Made by a program: the position numbers and the translations under genes. The notes under the pieces are model-generated. The model was not told the origin of the DNA. It did not search any database and saw nothing but the letters and a program-made list of their open reading frames with translations. Positions 35,595 through 45,008 of a stretch of DNA of 64,000 nucleotides are shown here, piece by piece (the stretch's first letter is position 1; every line of letters starts with the position of its first letter). The DNA is from an uncultured Flavobacterium sp. Its GTDB lineage: Bacteria > Bacteroidota > Bacteroidia > Flavobacteriales > Flavobacteriaceae. The DNA is taken from positions 310,001-374,000 of the forward strand of contig NZ_OY730245.1 in NCBI RefSeq assembly GCF_963422545.1, read 5' to 3'.

Positions 35595-35699
35595 AATGCC
35601 ATTATCAGTTCTGATAAAAAAGCATTGACTTTAGAATTTCAACTTTCAGATTGTTTGCAAGATCCTGAAATGACAAGTCTGGAAGTGGTTTTAGAGTAA
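35595..35699 (+). pseudogene. Possible remnant of a protein gene (no intact start)
   Basis: A short open stretch reads NAIISSDKKALTLEFQLSD and continues to a stop at 35697-35699 (ending SLEVVLE). Its composition looks protein-like, unlike the repeats around it, but there is no sensible start codon, the upstream frame runs into a repeat, and the only ATG nearby (35596) is in another frame and stops after 10 codons. It could be the tail of a lost gene, or chance. Confidence 0.25.
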
Positions 35700-35708
35700 G
35701 TTTATGGA

Positions 35709-35847
35709 CCACGGATTTGACGGATTTAAACAGGTTATACACTGATTTTTTATTTATGATGGGAATATCTTTGTCAAAGTTTAAAACTTTGACAAAGATA
35801 AACCTAAATACCTGCGTTAAACCCGTTTAAATCCGTCAAATCCGTGG
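35709..35847. repeat. Nested inverted repeats before the 35.9 kb lipoprotein gene
   Basis: Outer arms of 23 bases (ccacggatttgacggattt-type; 35709-35731 and 35825-35847) are perfect reverse complements. Inside lies a second, perfect palindrome at 35766-35800 with 17-base arms and one central base. The outer arms belong to the ccacg...cgtgg superfamily seen at 14.8 and 23.1 kb. Confidence 0.75.
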
Positions 35848-35906
35848 GCAATTTTTCGCATAAACGATTAAACAAATCAACAATTAACCAATTAAAATAG
35901 AGTTCG

Positions 35907-35914
35907 TATATTTG
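35907..35914 (+). promoter_or_regulatory. -7 element for the lipoprotein-lipB unit
   Basis: TATATTTG matches TAnnTTTG, 17 bases before the ATG at 35931. Confidence 0.5.
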
Positions 35915-35930
35915 ATAAAAAATTAACCAT

Positions 35931-36686
35931 ATGAAATTATATAAACTACTTAGTTTTTCTTTTTTATTAGCAACATTAACAAGTTGCACATTTACTGAAA
36001 ACATGTACATAAGTGACAATGGAACCGGTAAATTTTCTGTTGATATGGATGGTTCTGCGCTGATGGCAATGGCTGGAGATCAAGTAGGGAGTCAAATGGG
36101 AGCGGATGCCAAGAAAAATATTGATACCACTTTTACCTTTAAGCAACTATTTGAACAGAAAAAAGACAGTATCGCAAAACTATCACCGGAGACTCAGAAA
36201 GAGCTTAAAAAACTGGAAAATTTTGTAGTAAACACTAAGATGAATGCAGAGAAAAAAGAGTTTTTAATGACACTTTTTACTGATTTTAAAAGCGTAAATG
36301 AACTACAGGATATATTACAAACGGCAAGTGCACTTCAAAAATTAGAAGGAGCAAGCGGAGCCACTTCAGCTGCATTTGGAGGAGGTTTAGGAGATAATAA
36401 AAGCAAATTAAGTTATACTTACGACGGAAAGAAATTTACGCGCAAAGCCGTAATAGACAAACAACTTATCGAAAAAGTAAAAGATTCTGCAGCAGATATG
36501 TCTAAGATGATTTTTGCTTCGTCAAACTATATTGTAAAATATCATTTTCCTAAAAAAATCAAGAAAGTATCAAACCCAAATGCTTTGTTTAGCGAAGATC
36601 GCAAATCAATTACAATTCAATACCCTTTCACGGATTATATGGAGAATCCTGACAAACTCAACTTTGAAGTAGAGTTTGAAAAATAA
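35931..36686 (+). CDS. Putative lipoprotein, function unknown
   Basis: 251 residues with a lipoprotein signal (lipobox LTSC, Cys near residue 19) and a mature protein that is mainly helical in the middle (KKDSIAKLSPETQKELKKLE...) with beta-like segments at the ends. It contains an Ala/Met-rich stretch (DGSALMAMAGDQVGSQMG) and a Gly-rich loop (AAFGGGLGDNKS). I recognise no family. It is followed after 5 bases by lipB on the same strand, so the two are probably co-transcribed, though no functional link is evident. Confidence 0.8.
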   Translation: MKLYKLLSFSFLLATLTSCTFTENMYISDNGTGKFSVDMDGSALMAMAGDQVGSQMGADAKKNIDTTFTFKQLFEQKKDSIAKLSPETQKELKKLENFVVNTKMNAEKKEFLMTLFTDFKSVNELQDILQTASALQKLEGASGATSAAFGGGLGDNKSKLSYTYDGKKFTRKAVIDKQLIEKVKDSAADMSKMIFASSNYIVKYHFPKKIKKVSNPNALFSEDRKSITIQYPFTDYMENPDKLNFEVEFEK

Positions 36687-36691
36687 TTAAA

Positions 36692-37393
36692 ATGAACAAA
36701 AAAATTCAACTTCAAGATTTAGGAAGTAAAGATTATAAATCGACCTGGGAATATCAGGAAGAACTTTTTAAGGACATAGTCGACTTAAAAATCAAAAACA
36801 GAAGAGAAGAACTTGATTTATCAACGCCAAATTATTTACTGTTTGTAGAACATCCACATGTTTATACTTTAGGTAAAAGTGGCGATATAGAAAACTTGTT
36901 GTTAAACGAAAAGCAGCTTGAAGCCAAAGGAGCTACTTTTTATAAAATCAATCGAGGTGGCGATATTACGTATCACGGACCGGGACAAATTGTAGGTTAT
37001 CCAATTTTAGATTTAGAAAATTTCTTTACAGATATTCATAAATATTTACGTTTTCTCGAAGAATCTATTATTCTGACTTTAGAAGAATATGGTTTAAAAT
37101 GTGGACGAAGTGATGGCGAAACAGGCGTTTGGCTTGATGTTGGAACTCCGTTTGCACGTAAAATTTGTGCACTTGGCGTTCGCGCTTCACGTTGGGTAAC
37201 CATGCACGGATTTGCTTTAAATGTAAATGTAGATTTAGGATATTTTGATAATATCATTGCTTGTGGTATCCGCGGAAAAGGTGTTACCTCATTAAACGTA
37301 GAACTTGGCGTAGAGAAAGTTGACGAAGCCGAGGTAAAAGCCAAAATCGTAAAACATTTGACCCAATTGTTTGAAGCCGAATTTGTATCATAA
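36692..37393 (+). CDS. lipB: Lipoyl(octanoyl) transferase
   Basis: 233-residue cytoplasmic enzyme transferring octanoyl from acyl carrier protein to lipoyl domains of 2-oxoacid dehydrogenases and GcvH. RGGDITYHGPGQ at 88-99, the catalytic Lys in ARKICALGV (K157) and the acyl-thioester Cys in IIACGIRGKGVTS (C191) are all present. It is full length. lipA is not in the window. Tight spacing to the preceding lipoprotein gene suggests a shared transcript. Confidence 0.96.
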   Translation: MNKKIQLQDLGSKDYKSTWEYQEELFKDIVDLKIKNRREELDLSTPNYLLFVEHPHVYTLGKSGDIENLLLNEKQLEAKGATFYKINRGGDITYHGPGQIVGYPILDLENFFTDIHKYLRFLEESIILTLEEYGLKCGRSDGETGVWLDVGTPFARKICALGVRASRWVTMHGFALNVNVDLGYFDNIIACGIRGKGVTSLNVELGVEKVDEAEVKAKIVKHLTQLFEAEFVS

Positions 37394-37405
37394 AGCTTTT
37401 AAAAT

Positions 37406-38236
37406 ATGAATAGTATGAAAAATGCTGAAGATAATAACAATTTTAGAATTGCTGTTCCTTCAGCATTTGAAACTGTTTTTTCTCATTTTTATTTTGCCGA
37501 AAATAAAACGGCATTTCCCATAACGAAAACTTTACTGCCTAGTTTTCAAACCATTCTTGTTTTTAATTTCGGAACAAAGATATCTTTAAAATCAGAGAAA
37601 AATTCAACTCTTGAAGTCGAAAAATGTCTTGTTTTGGGTCCAATAAAACAGGCATTCGATTATACATTAGAACCTGATTCAGAGATTTTAGTAGCTAATT
37701 TTAAAGAGGATGCTTTTTATAGATTCTTTGGTAATGCGCTTTTAACACATTCACTGCCTATACATCCGGATGCTTTAATTGAAGAGAATTGCTTTTCGGT
37801 TTTATGGGAAGAGTTAAATAAGTTGGCTGATACAAAAGAACGTGTCGATTATATATTAGAGTTTTGTAAACCTTATTTGCGAGAGCAAAATGCCTTAACA
37901 ACACTTTTGGCTGATTTTAAAGATGAAGCTCTAAATCCAATAAAAGCAGTTGCTTCTAAAATCAATCAATCTGAGCGAAATATTCAGCTCAATCAAAAGA
38001 AATTTTTTGGTTATACCATTAAAGAAATCAGTCGTTATGAGAGGTTTTTAAAAGCAGTTGAGGCTATTGAAAAAGATATTCTAAACGATTCAAAAACCGA
38101 TTGGCTTTCTATTGTAGATCAATGTGGTTATTATGATCAAAGCCAATTGATACACGATTTTAAATATTATATGAATCTTTCTCCAACAAAATTCCTGAAA
38201 TTTCAAAGCGATATCTGCAGCTCAAAAGCAGAATAG
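37406..38236 (+). CDS. AraC-family transcriptional regulator
   Basis: 276-residue regulator. The N-terminal half (about 12-150) is a beta-rich ligand domain resembling the AraC-associated DUF6597 type. The C-terminal ~100 residues form two helix-turn-helix motifs (about 185-270), with the typical CGYYDQSQLIHDFKYYMNLSPTKFL second HTH. It lies 12 bases after lipB and ahead of an NAD(P)H oxidoreductase gene on the same strand, which is its most likely target or partner. Confidence 0.88.
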   Translation: MNSMKNAEDNNNFRIAVPSAFETVFSHFYFAENKTAFPITKTLLPSFQTILVFNFGTKISLKSEKNSTLEVEKCLVLGPIKQAFDYTLEPDSEILVANFKEDAFYRFFGNALLTHSLPIHPDALIEENCFSVLWEELNKLADTKERVDYILEFCKPYLREQNALTTLLADFKDEALNPIKAVASKINQSERNIQLNQKKFFGYTIKEISRYERFLKAVEAIEKDILNDSKTDWLSIVDQCGYYDQSQLIHDFKYYMNLSPTKFLKFQSDICSSKAE

Positions 38237-38317
38237 AAATTCCTTTTCGTTTTCTTACAATTGTCACCAAATCTTCCGTTTTACATTTGTCATGTTCAAT
38301 CTTTAAAAATAGAAAAC

Positions 38318-38914
38318 ATGAGAAATTTAATTATTTATGCACATCCAAATTCAGCAAGTTTAAATCATTTCTTCAAACAAACTGTTGTTGAAAGTCTTGA
38401 AAATTCAGGAGAAGAAGTTATTGTTCGAGATTTAAATCAAATCAATTTTAATCCGGTTTTATCTCTGGAAGATATGCAGGGACAAAGAATGGGGCAGGTT
38501 GCTGATGATATAAAAACGGAGCAGGGTTTTATTGCTTGGGCAGACCAGATTATTTTTATTTACCCAATTTGGTGGACGGGAATGCCGGCGATTATGAAAG
38601 GTTTTATTGATCGTGTTTTTAGTTACGGGTTTGCTTATCGATACGATCAGGGCGTTCAAAAAGGATTATTGACGGGAAAGAAGGCAATCATCATCAATTC
38701 GCACGGAAAATCAAATGCAGAATATGAAACAATTGGAATGGATAAAGCTCTGGCATTAACATCAGATACGGGAATCTTCAATTATTGCGGACTGGAGGTT
38801 CAAAAACATTTTTATTTTGATAAGGCTGATAGAGCTTCTGCCGAAAGTATCTTGGAATGGGAGAGTCAGCTAGTTTCTTTTCTCAGTAAAAACGAAATTT
38901 TCGAAAAAAATTAA
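38318..38914 (+). CDS. NAD(P)H-dependent oxidoreductase (flavodoxin-like fold)
   Basis: About 198-residue FMN/FAD quinone-reductase-type protein (NQO1/KefF-like). It opens with a Rossmann-like strand IIYAHPNSASLNHFFK. The FPIWW-type block IFIYPIWWTGMPAIMKGFIDRVF (about 72-94) and AIIINSHGK (about 120-128) bind flavin. The open frame extends to 38261, but the ATG at 38318 matches the family start. It follows the AraC regulator and overlaps the 3' end of convergent rnhB by 4 bases. It probably reduces quinones or xenobiotics; the substrate is unknown. Confidence 0.88.
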   Translation: MRNLIIYAHPNSASLNHFFKQTVVESLENSGEEVIVRDLNQINFNPVLSLEDMQGQRMGQVADDIKTEQGFIAWADQIIFIYPIWWTGMPAIMKGFIDRVFSYGFAYRYDQGVQKGLLTGKKAIIINSHGKSNAEYETIGMDKALALTSDTGIFNYCGLEVQKHFYFDKADRASAESILEWESQLVSFLSKNEIFEKN

Positions 38915-39570
38915 AAATCAAACTCTAATTGATCCGGCAAAAGCCTAAAACTCATACGATGGTATTTTGTCGGACCATATTTTTTAATAGCCTCACGATG
39001 TTCTTTGGTTGGATAACCTTTGTTTTTTTTCCAGTTATACATCGGGAATTCTTCATGAATTTGATCCATATATTCATCTCGATATGTTTTTGCCAGAACA
39101 GAGGCTGCGGCAATACTCAAAAATTTGGCATCACCTTTTATAATACTTTGATTTGGTATAGATTTTAACAGCTCTATTTCGGTTGTAGAAAATTGTTTAC
39201 CAACAGTATTTTTCAATCCTAATTTTGCATTAAGAGAACGATTTCCGTCAACAATAATAAATTCAGGAACCTGACTTAGTTTTAAAACACATTCCTGCAT
39301 TCCCTTCATCGAAGCATTTAGAATATTTATTTCGTCAATTTCATCAGGAAATAAATGTGTAACCGAAAAACAAACTGCAAGTTCTTCTATAATAGGTTTT
39401 AGTAATACTCTTGTTTTTTCAGAAAGCTGTTTACTGTCGTTTAGAATCTGATTTTCAAAATTCTCTGGTAAGATTACAGCTGCTGCCGTAACTGGTCCGG
39501 CTAAACAACCACGACCGGCTTCATCTGTTCCTGTTTCTAAAACAAATCCGGAGAAATTTTTTTCAAGCAT
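38911..39570 (-). CDS. rnhB: Ribonuclease HII
   Basis: About 219-residue enzyme removing RNA from RNA-DNA hybrids and single ribonucleotides from DNA. Catalytic DEAGRG (D16, E17), D108 in IIVDGN and a further acidic residue near the C-terminal third complete the site. Tyr in the SxSIAAASVLAKTYRDEYM region is also conserved. An in-frame TTG at 39576 would add two residues; the ATG at 39570 is preferred. It is monocistronic and convergent with the oxidoreductase gene. Confidence 0.95.
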   Translation of the reverse strand: MLEKNFSGFVLETGTDEAGRGCLAGPVTAAAVILPENFENQILNDSKQLSEKTRVLLKPIIEELAVCFSVTHLFPDEIDEINILNASMKGMQECVLKLSQVPEFIIVDGNRSLNAKLGLKNTVGKQFSTTEIELLKSIPNQSIIKGDAKFLSIAAASVLAKTYRDEYMDQIHEEFPMYNWKKNKGYPTKEHREAIKKYGPTKYHRMSFRLLPDQLEFDF

Positions 39571-39883
39571 TTTCAAACATTTTAGAAGGCAAATATGATA
39601 TTTTTTTTCTAGAAAACCGGAATTGGGGTAAATGAAATGTCGATCTGGACATGTATTTCTGTTTTTTCAGGACGCTTTTTTTTAAAAACACAAATAAACT
39701 CTCTAAGAGTCAGATACAGTGTGCTTTATAATTTATTAACATAGGCTATTGTTTAGTGATTTATTTATAAAGTAAGAAAAAGCTATATATTTTGTATGTT
39801 TTTGTAAACTTTATTCTATATAATATTAGTTATTGTAAGAAATTATCATCAATTTTGCTTAATTATTAACCAAAAAATTTAAC

Positions 39884-42800
39884 ATGAGGGTAAAATTTAA
39901 ATGGATTTTAACATCAATGCTGATGTTGATCATGCAGCTTTCTTTTTCGCAAGAAAGAACAATTTCTGGAGTTGTTTCAGATAACGGGGAACCAATTCCT
40001 GACGTAAACGTTATTGTAAAAGGCACAAAAAACCATGCTCAAACAGATTTGAACGGCAAATATCTCATAAAAGCCAAAACAGGAGATATTCTTGTATTTA
40101 CTTATATGGGGATGAAGGAGGCCATGATTACTGTTGGTACTTCATCAGTCATTAATGCCAAAATGCAGGAAGATGGAAAAGCATTAGATGAGATTGTGGT
40201 TGTTGCTTATGGCAAAGCAAAAAAATCTTCGTACACGGGATCTGCGACTCAAATCAAATCTGAGCAATTAGAGAACAGACCTCTTACCAATGCACTTTCG
40301 GTTTTAGAAGGAAGTACTTCAGGAGTTCAAATTCAGAGTTCGTCAGGACAGCCGGGAGCAGCTCCAGAAATAAGGATACGTGGCTTTAGCTCTATAAACG
40401 GATCGAATACGCCATTGTATGTTGTCGATGGAGTTCCGTTTGCAGGAGATATCAGCAATATAAATTCTAATGATATTGAGAGTTTAACGGTTTTAAAAGA
40501 TGCTGCTTCAACATCGCTTTATGGTTCAAAAGCCGCAAATGGTGTTATTATCATTACGACCAAAACTGGAAAATCCTCTAAAGATAAGTTTTCTTTAAAC
40601 GTAAGTACCGGTATGACTTCAAGATCAATCAAAGAGTATAATAGGGTAGATGCTTATGACTATTATCCTTTAGAATGGGAAGCAATTAGAAACAGCCGTC
40701 CAATGGCAACGCAACCTCAGATTGATGCCGCTAATTCTTATGCATCTGCAAGAGTTCCGGTTGTATTAGTGACAAATCCGTTTAATGTTCCTGGTGCGAG
40801 TATTGTTGGTACAGATGGAAAATTAAATCCGGATGCACAATTATTATATCCCGATGATTTAAATTGGGAAAAACAGATAGAAAGAGCAGGAGTCCGTCAG
40901 AACATAGATTTCTCTTATCAGGGAAAATCAGAAAAATCAAATTATTTTGCCTCTTTAGGGTATTTAAATGAAGAAGGGTATGTGCAAAACTCAGGTTTAG
41001 AAAGAACTACGGGCCGTTTGAATTTAAATACAAGTTTAAACAACTGGTTTAAAACAGGTGTAAATATTTCAGGTACATTATCGAGTACGAATTTGGCAGT
41101 TAATGGAGTAGATAATTCATCTGCTTTTAGTAATGCTTTTAGAACCACACGATATATGGGACCTATATATCCTGTTCATGATCATACAGAAACTGGCGCT
41201 TATGAATTGGATGCAAACGGTGATAAGATATATTCTACGATGAGAGGATCCGGTGCATCAAATGGACGAAATATTGTTTATGAAACATTGAATAATACAG
41301 ATAATGAAAAAGGATTGGGGCTTTCAGGAAGAGCTTATTTTGAAATAGATTTTTTAAAAGATTTTAAGTTTACCACTAATGCTTCTGTAGATAAGACTTA
41401 TTCTAACAGAACGTATTCGTTTAACACTGAAATAGGAGATGGCGCCCCAACGGGATTAATGGGAAAAGAGGATAATATTTTGACTGGTGTTACTTACAAT
41501 CAATTGCTTAATTACTCGAAAAAATTAGGAAACCATACGATCACTGCCTTGCTAGGACATGAAAGTTTTGATTACGAAAGAAATTGGACAACTGGTACCA
41601 AAACGGGTCAGGTGGTGCCTAATATCGTGGAGTTTATTAACTACGCTACTACTACAGATTTAACGTCATTTACCAGAAACTATGCAACTGAATCTTATTT
41701 TTCAAGAGTTGGATATGATTATAAAGATAAATATATTTTTTCGGCATCGTTGCGCAGAGATGGGTCTTCAAAATTTTCACAGGAAAATCGATGGGGGAAT
41801 TTTTGGTCTTTTGGCGGAGCGTGGGTAATTTCTAAAGAAAATTTTCTGGCTGATATTTCCTGGATTAATGACTTAAAAGTACGGGCATCGATAGGAGAAG
41901 TAGGTAATGATTCTCATATTGATAATACAGGTTTGAGTTATTATATAAGTCAGCCAACGTATAGTCTGGGTTATGATAACGGAAATGAAGGAGGAATTAT
42001 TACAAATGCTGCAGCTGCACCAAATTTGCAATGGGAAGTTAATACCCAGAAAGATCTGGCGGTAGAATTTGGGTTATTTAAAAACAGGCTTAAAGGAAGC
42101 GTAGAGTATTATAATAGAAATACGGATGGACTTATTTTTTCGATTCCAAATCCATTGTCTTCAGGACTCGATGATAGAGTAGAAAATATAGGATCTATGT
42201 TTAACAGAGGTTTTGAGGTTTCATTAAATGGAGTGATTCTCAAAACAAATAATTTTTCATGGGGTTTGAATATCAATGCATCTACAATTCAAAATGAAAT
42301 TACAAGTCTGCCTCAAAAGGAAATAATTAGCGGATCAAAAAAACTTGAAGTAGGTCATTCGATGTATGATTATTGGTTAAGAGATTGGTATGGAGTTGAC
42401 CCTGCAGACGGATATGCTTTGTATGTTGCAGATCCAAATTTAATGGTGCCAAATGATCCCACAGGTAGAGTGGTAGATGGAGTAAATGTAACAACAAACC
42501 AAAATAAAGCTTTATATCATTATGCAGGTTCAGCAATTCCGGATTTATTTGGAACTTTTGGTAATACTTTTAAATATCAGGGACTTCAGTTAGATATTAT
42601 GTGTTCTTATCAAATAGGAGGTTTAACGTATGATACAAATTATTCAGGTCTTATGCATACAGGAAACAGTTATGGATCTGCTTTTAGCACTGATATTTTA
42701 AGCAGATGGCAAAAACCGGGAGATATGACAGATGTTCCAAGATTAGACATCAATAGAAATACACAATCTTCTGCTGCTTCTGATAGATGGTTACAAAAAT

Positions 42801-43024
42801 CAGATTATTTAGCTTTAAGACAGATTAATTTATCATACAAACTATCATCAGATTTAATATCTAAACTAAAAATTGATAATGCGACAATTTATGTAAATGG
42901 CGAAAATCTTTTGCTGTTTGCCAAACGTCAGGGAATGGATCCTACTCAAACTTTTAACGGAACGACCCAAAATAGATATATACCATCAAGAATGATTTCG
43001 ATGGGCTTTAATTTAAATTTTTAA
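39884..43024 (+). CDS. SusC/RagA-family TonB-linked outer membrane protein (pair 1)
   Basis: 1046-residue TonB-dependent outer-membrane importer. Order: signal peptide (about 1-22, ending SFSQ); carboxypeptidase-regulatory-like domain (about 26-100, ISGVVSDNGEPIPDVNV); a TonB-box-like DEIVVVAYG; plug domain (about 115-220, with YVVDGVPF and SLYGSKAANGVIIITTK); and a 22-strand barrel to the C-terminal F. It works with the SusD-like lipoprotein 4 bases downstream to import an oligomer such as a glycan or peptide. No CAZyme, peptidase or regulator is attached, so the substrate is open. The 313-base upstream spacer (39571-39883) is AT-rich and holds no other gene. Confidence 0.95.
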   Translation: MRVKFKWILTSMLMLIMQLSFSQERTISGVVSDNGEPIPDVNVIVKGTKNHAQTDLNGKYLIKAKTGDILVFTYMGMKEAMITVGTSSVINAKMQEDGKALDEIVVVAYGKAKKSSYTGSATQIKSEQLENRPLTNALSVLEGSTSGVQIQSSSGQPGAAPEIRIRGFSSINGSNTPLYVVDGVPFAGDISNINSNDIESLTVLKDAASTSLYGSKAANGVIIITTKTGKSSKDKFSLNVSTGMTSRSIKEYNRVDAYDYYPLEWEAIRNSRPMATQPQIDAANSYASARVPVVLVTNPFNVPGASIVGTDGKLNPDAQLLYPDDLNWEKQIERAGVRQNIDFSYQGKSEKSNYFASLGYLNEEGYVQNSGLERTTGRLNLNTSLNNWFKTGVNISGTLSSTNLAVNGVDNSSAFSNAFRTTRYMGPIYPVHDHTETGAYELDANGDKIYSTMRGSGASNGRNIVYETLNNTDNEKGLGLSGRAYFEIDFLKDFKFTTNASVDKTYSNRTYSFNTEIGDGAPTGLMGKEDNILTGVTYNQLLNYSKKLGNHTITALLGHESFDYERNWTTGTKTGQVVPNIVEFINYATTTDLTSFTRNYATESYFSRVGYDYKDKYIFSASLRRDGSSKFSQENRWGNFWSFGGAWVISKENFLADISWINDLKVRASIGEVGNDSHIDNTGLSYYISQPTYSLGYDNGNEGGIITNAAAAPNLQWEVNTQKDLAVEFGLFKNRLKGSVEYYNRNTDGLIFSIPNPLSSGLDDRVENIGSMFNRGFEVSLNGVILKTNNFSWGLNINASTIQNEITSLPQKEIISGSKKLEVGHSMYDYWLRDWYGVDPADGYALYVADPNLMVPNDPTGRVVDGVNVTTNQNKALYHYAGSAIPDLFGTFGNTFKYQGLQLDIMCSYQIGGLTYDTNYSGLMHTGNSYGSAFSTDILSRWQKPGDMTDVPRLDINRNTQSSAASDRWLQKSDYLALRQINLSYKLSSDLISKLKIDNATIYVNGENLLLFAKRQGMDPTQTFNGTTQNRYIPSRMISMGFNLNF

Positions 43025-43028
43025 TATT

Positions 43029-44501
43029 ATGAAATCAAATTATATAAAACTGATATGGTGTGTAGCGTCAATAATTGGCTTGGGATCTTGCTCAGAGGAA
43101 TTTTTAGATAAAACACCAACTGAGTTTGTAGATTATGATGCTGCAACAAAAACAACAGATAATTTAATGACAACTTTAAACGGAATTCACAGATCGCTGT
43201 ATATACGTTATGAAAGTCAAGGTGAATGTGGTTTAGGTTCATTAATGGAGCAAGTTGATATTGCGGGCGATGACGTTGTTTTTCCGGTAACAAACGATTG
43301 GTTTCTGCAAGTCTATAATTGGAACGCATTTAGTAATGAAAATTCACAGGATCTTCGTTTTCCTTATAGAACGTATTACAGTATTATACGCAATGCAAAT
43401 ACAATAATTAATGCAGCCGATGCAGCATCTGGTCCTCCCGAAGATAAAAATATCGTAAAAGGACAAGCACTTTTATATCGTGCCTTCTGCCATTTTCAAT
43501 TGGTACAATTATTTGGTAAAAGATATATAAATGGTGAAACAAATTCTCAGTTAGGAGTTCCGATAATTTTAACCGTTGACAATGATAATTATCCTCGTTC
43601 TACAGTTGAAGAAGTTTATGCTCAGATTAATAAGGATTTAGACGAAGCAAATGTTTTGTTAGTGGGATTTATGAAACCAAATAACTCTCATTTGAATCTA
43701 AAAGTAGCACAAGGATTAAAAGCACGTGTCGCATTAACTCAGGGAAATTGGGCAATTGCAGCTGATTATGCCAATAAAGCCAAAAAAGGCATCAGTTTAA
43801 TGTCTATAGTAGAATATGGTGCGGGTTTTAACGATTATAACAATAAAGAATGGATGTGGGGAAGTCATATCAATGAAGCTCAAACAGATTATTTTGGGAA
43901 TTTTGGTGCCTATATGTCAAGAAATTATAATTCAACGGTAATACGTACTTGTCCAAGAGCAATTAATAGCAAGTTGTATAATATGATTCCGTCTGCAGAT
44001 GTACGCTCTGCTATTTTTAGTAAAGATGGTAAGCATCCGGGTCTTTCATTAGCCAGTAACTTTGCTAAGTTTCCTTATACAAGTCAAAAATTCTTATCAA
44101 TAAATACCGGAGACAGCAGATGTGATGTTCCGTACATGCGTGCAGCCGAAATGTATCTTATAGAAGCCGAAGCAAAAGCAAGATTGGGTCAGCCAGATGC
44201 AGCAACCATACTTTTTGATTTTGAGAAAACCAGAAATCCAAGTTACATTTTGTCCAGTAATACAGGACAAGCTTTAATTGACGAAATCTTAATACAAAGA
44301 CGAATAGAATTGTGGGGAGAAGGATTTAGATTTTTTGATTTAAAGCGAACAAATTCGGCTTTAGACAGAACAGGCGCAAATCATGATTCTTCAATTGTAA
44401 ATGGAGTTATGATTGTATTACCAACTGATAAAAGATGGCAATGGTTAATTCCGAAAGCAGAAATCAATGCAAATCCGTTAGTTGAACAAAATGAACTTTA
44501 G
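43029..44501 (+). CDS. RagB/SusD-family nutrient-binding outer membrane lipoprotein (pair 1)
   Basis: 490-residue surface lipoprotein with lipobox LGSC (Cys near residue 21), followed by the family hallmark SEEFLDKTPTEFVD. TPR-like helices occupy the first half. The C-terminal SusD domain includes the RxAEMYLIEAEAKARLG-type segment (about 365-382) and RRIELWGEGFRFFDLKR (about 427-443). It acts as a lid and ligand-binding partner of the SusC-like importer immediately upstream. Ligand unknown. A terminator at 44527 closes this two-gene operon. Confidence 0.95.
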   Translation: MKSNYIKLIWCVASIIGLGSCSEEFLDKTPTEFVDYDAATKTTDNLMTTLNGIHRSLYIRYESQGECGLGSLMEQVDIAGDDVVFPVTNDWFLQVYNWNAFSNENSQDLRFPYRTYYSIIRNANTIINAADAASGPPEDKNIVKGQALLYRAFCHFQLVQLFGKRYINGETNSQLGVPIILTVDNDNYPRSTVEEVYAQINKDLDEANVLLVGFMKPNNSHLNLKVAQGLKARVALTQGNWAIAADYANKAKKGISLMSIVEYGAGFNDYNNKEWMWGSHINEAQTDYFGNFGAYMSRNYNSTVIRTCPRAINSKLYNMIPSADVRSAIFSKDGKHPGLSLASNFAKFPYTSQKFLSINTGDSRCDVPYMRAAEMYLIEAEAKARLGQPDAATILFDFEKTRNPSYILSSNTGQALIDEILIQRRIELWGEGFRFFDLKRTNSALDRTGANHDSSIVNGVMIVLPTDKRWQWLIPKAEINANPLVEQNEL

Positions 44502-44526
44502 TTTATAAACTATAATAATAAGATAA

Positions 44527-44560
44527 AGCTGCCCAGTCTATTCCTGGGCAGCTTTTTTTT
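44527..44560 (+). terminator. Terminator after SusCD pair 1
   Basis: AAGCTGCCCAG and CTGGGCAGCTT form an 11-bp stem with a 7-base loop, followed by eight T. The rest of the 507-base gap to 45009 is AT-rich, with a 26-codon open frame at 44575-44655 that I do not call. Confidence 0.9.
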
Positions 44561-45008
44561 GTAAAATAATTAGCATGAAGCTTTTTAAAAACAGTAAGAA
44601 AAATATAATCGAGGATATGCAAGAAGTTAAAGGGTTGAGTTACAGTTTGAAGTAATCGAAAGAGAGTTTATCGCCTTAAAATGAGCTAAATAAAACAATT
44701 ACAGGCAGAAATGTTTTATTTGGTTTATTTTTTGCTAAGAAAAAAGCTACTTTAATTTAATTTTTTGATTCGATTTTTTAGGCTTATTCTGCCTTTAAGT
44801 GTTAATTAAATGTTAAAATTTACATTAATGGAAAGTCAGTAATTTATGTTTAAAATTACAGATACCGTTAATTAAGTGCTAATTAAGTACCGAGATATGA
44901 GTGTGTGTTAAAATAATATTAAAAAAATACCAAGCGAAGTTTAAAATCGCCTTGTTGTTTTAAGAAAATATTATGATGTTTGTCGGATACTAATTCAAAA
45001 TTTAAAAA

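Noticed and set aside
44575..44655. 26-codon frame (MKLFKNSKKNIIEDMQEVKG...) between SusCD pairs
   Set aside because: It is short, directly after a terminator, with no promoter element or recognised family. It could be a remnant or small peptide but is not supportable.
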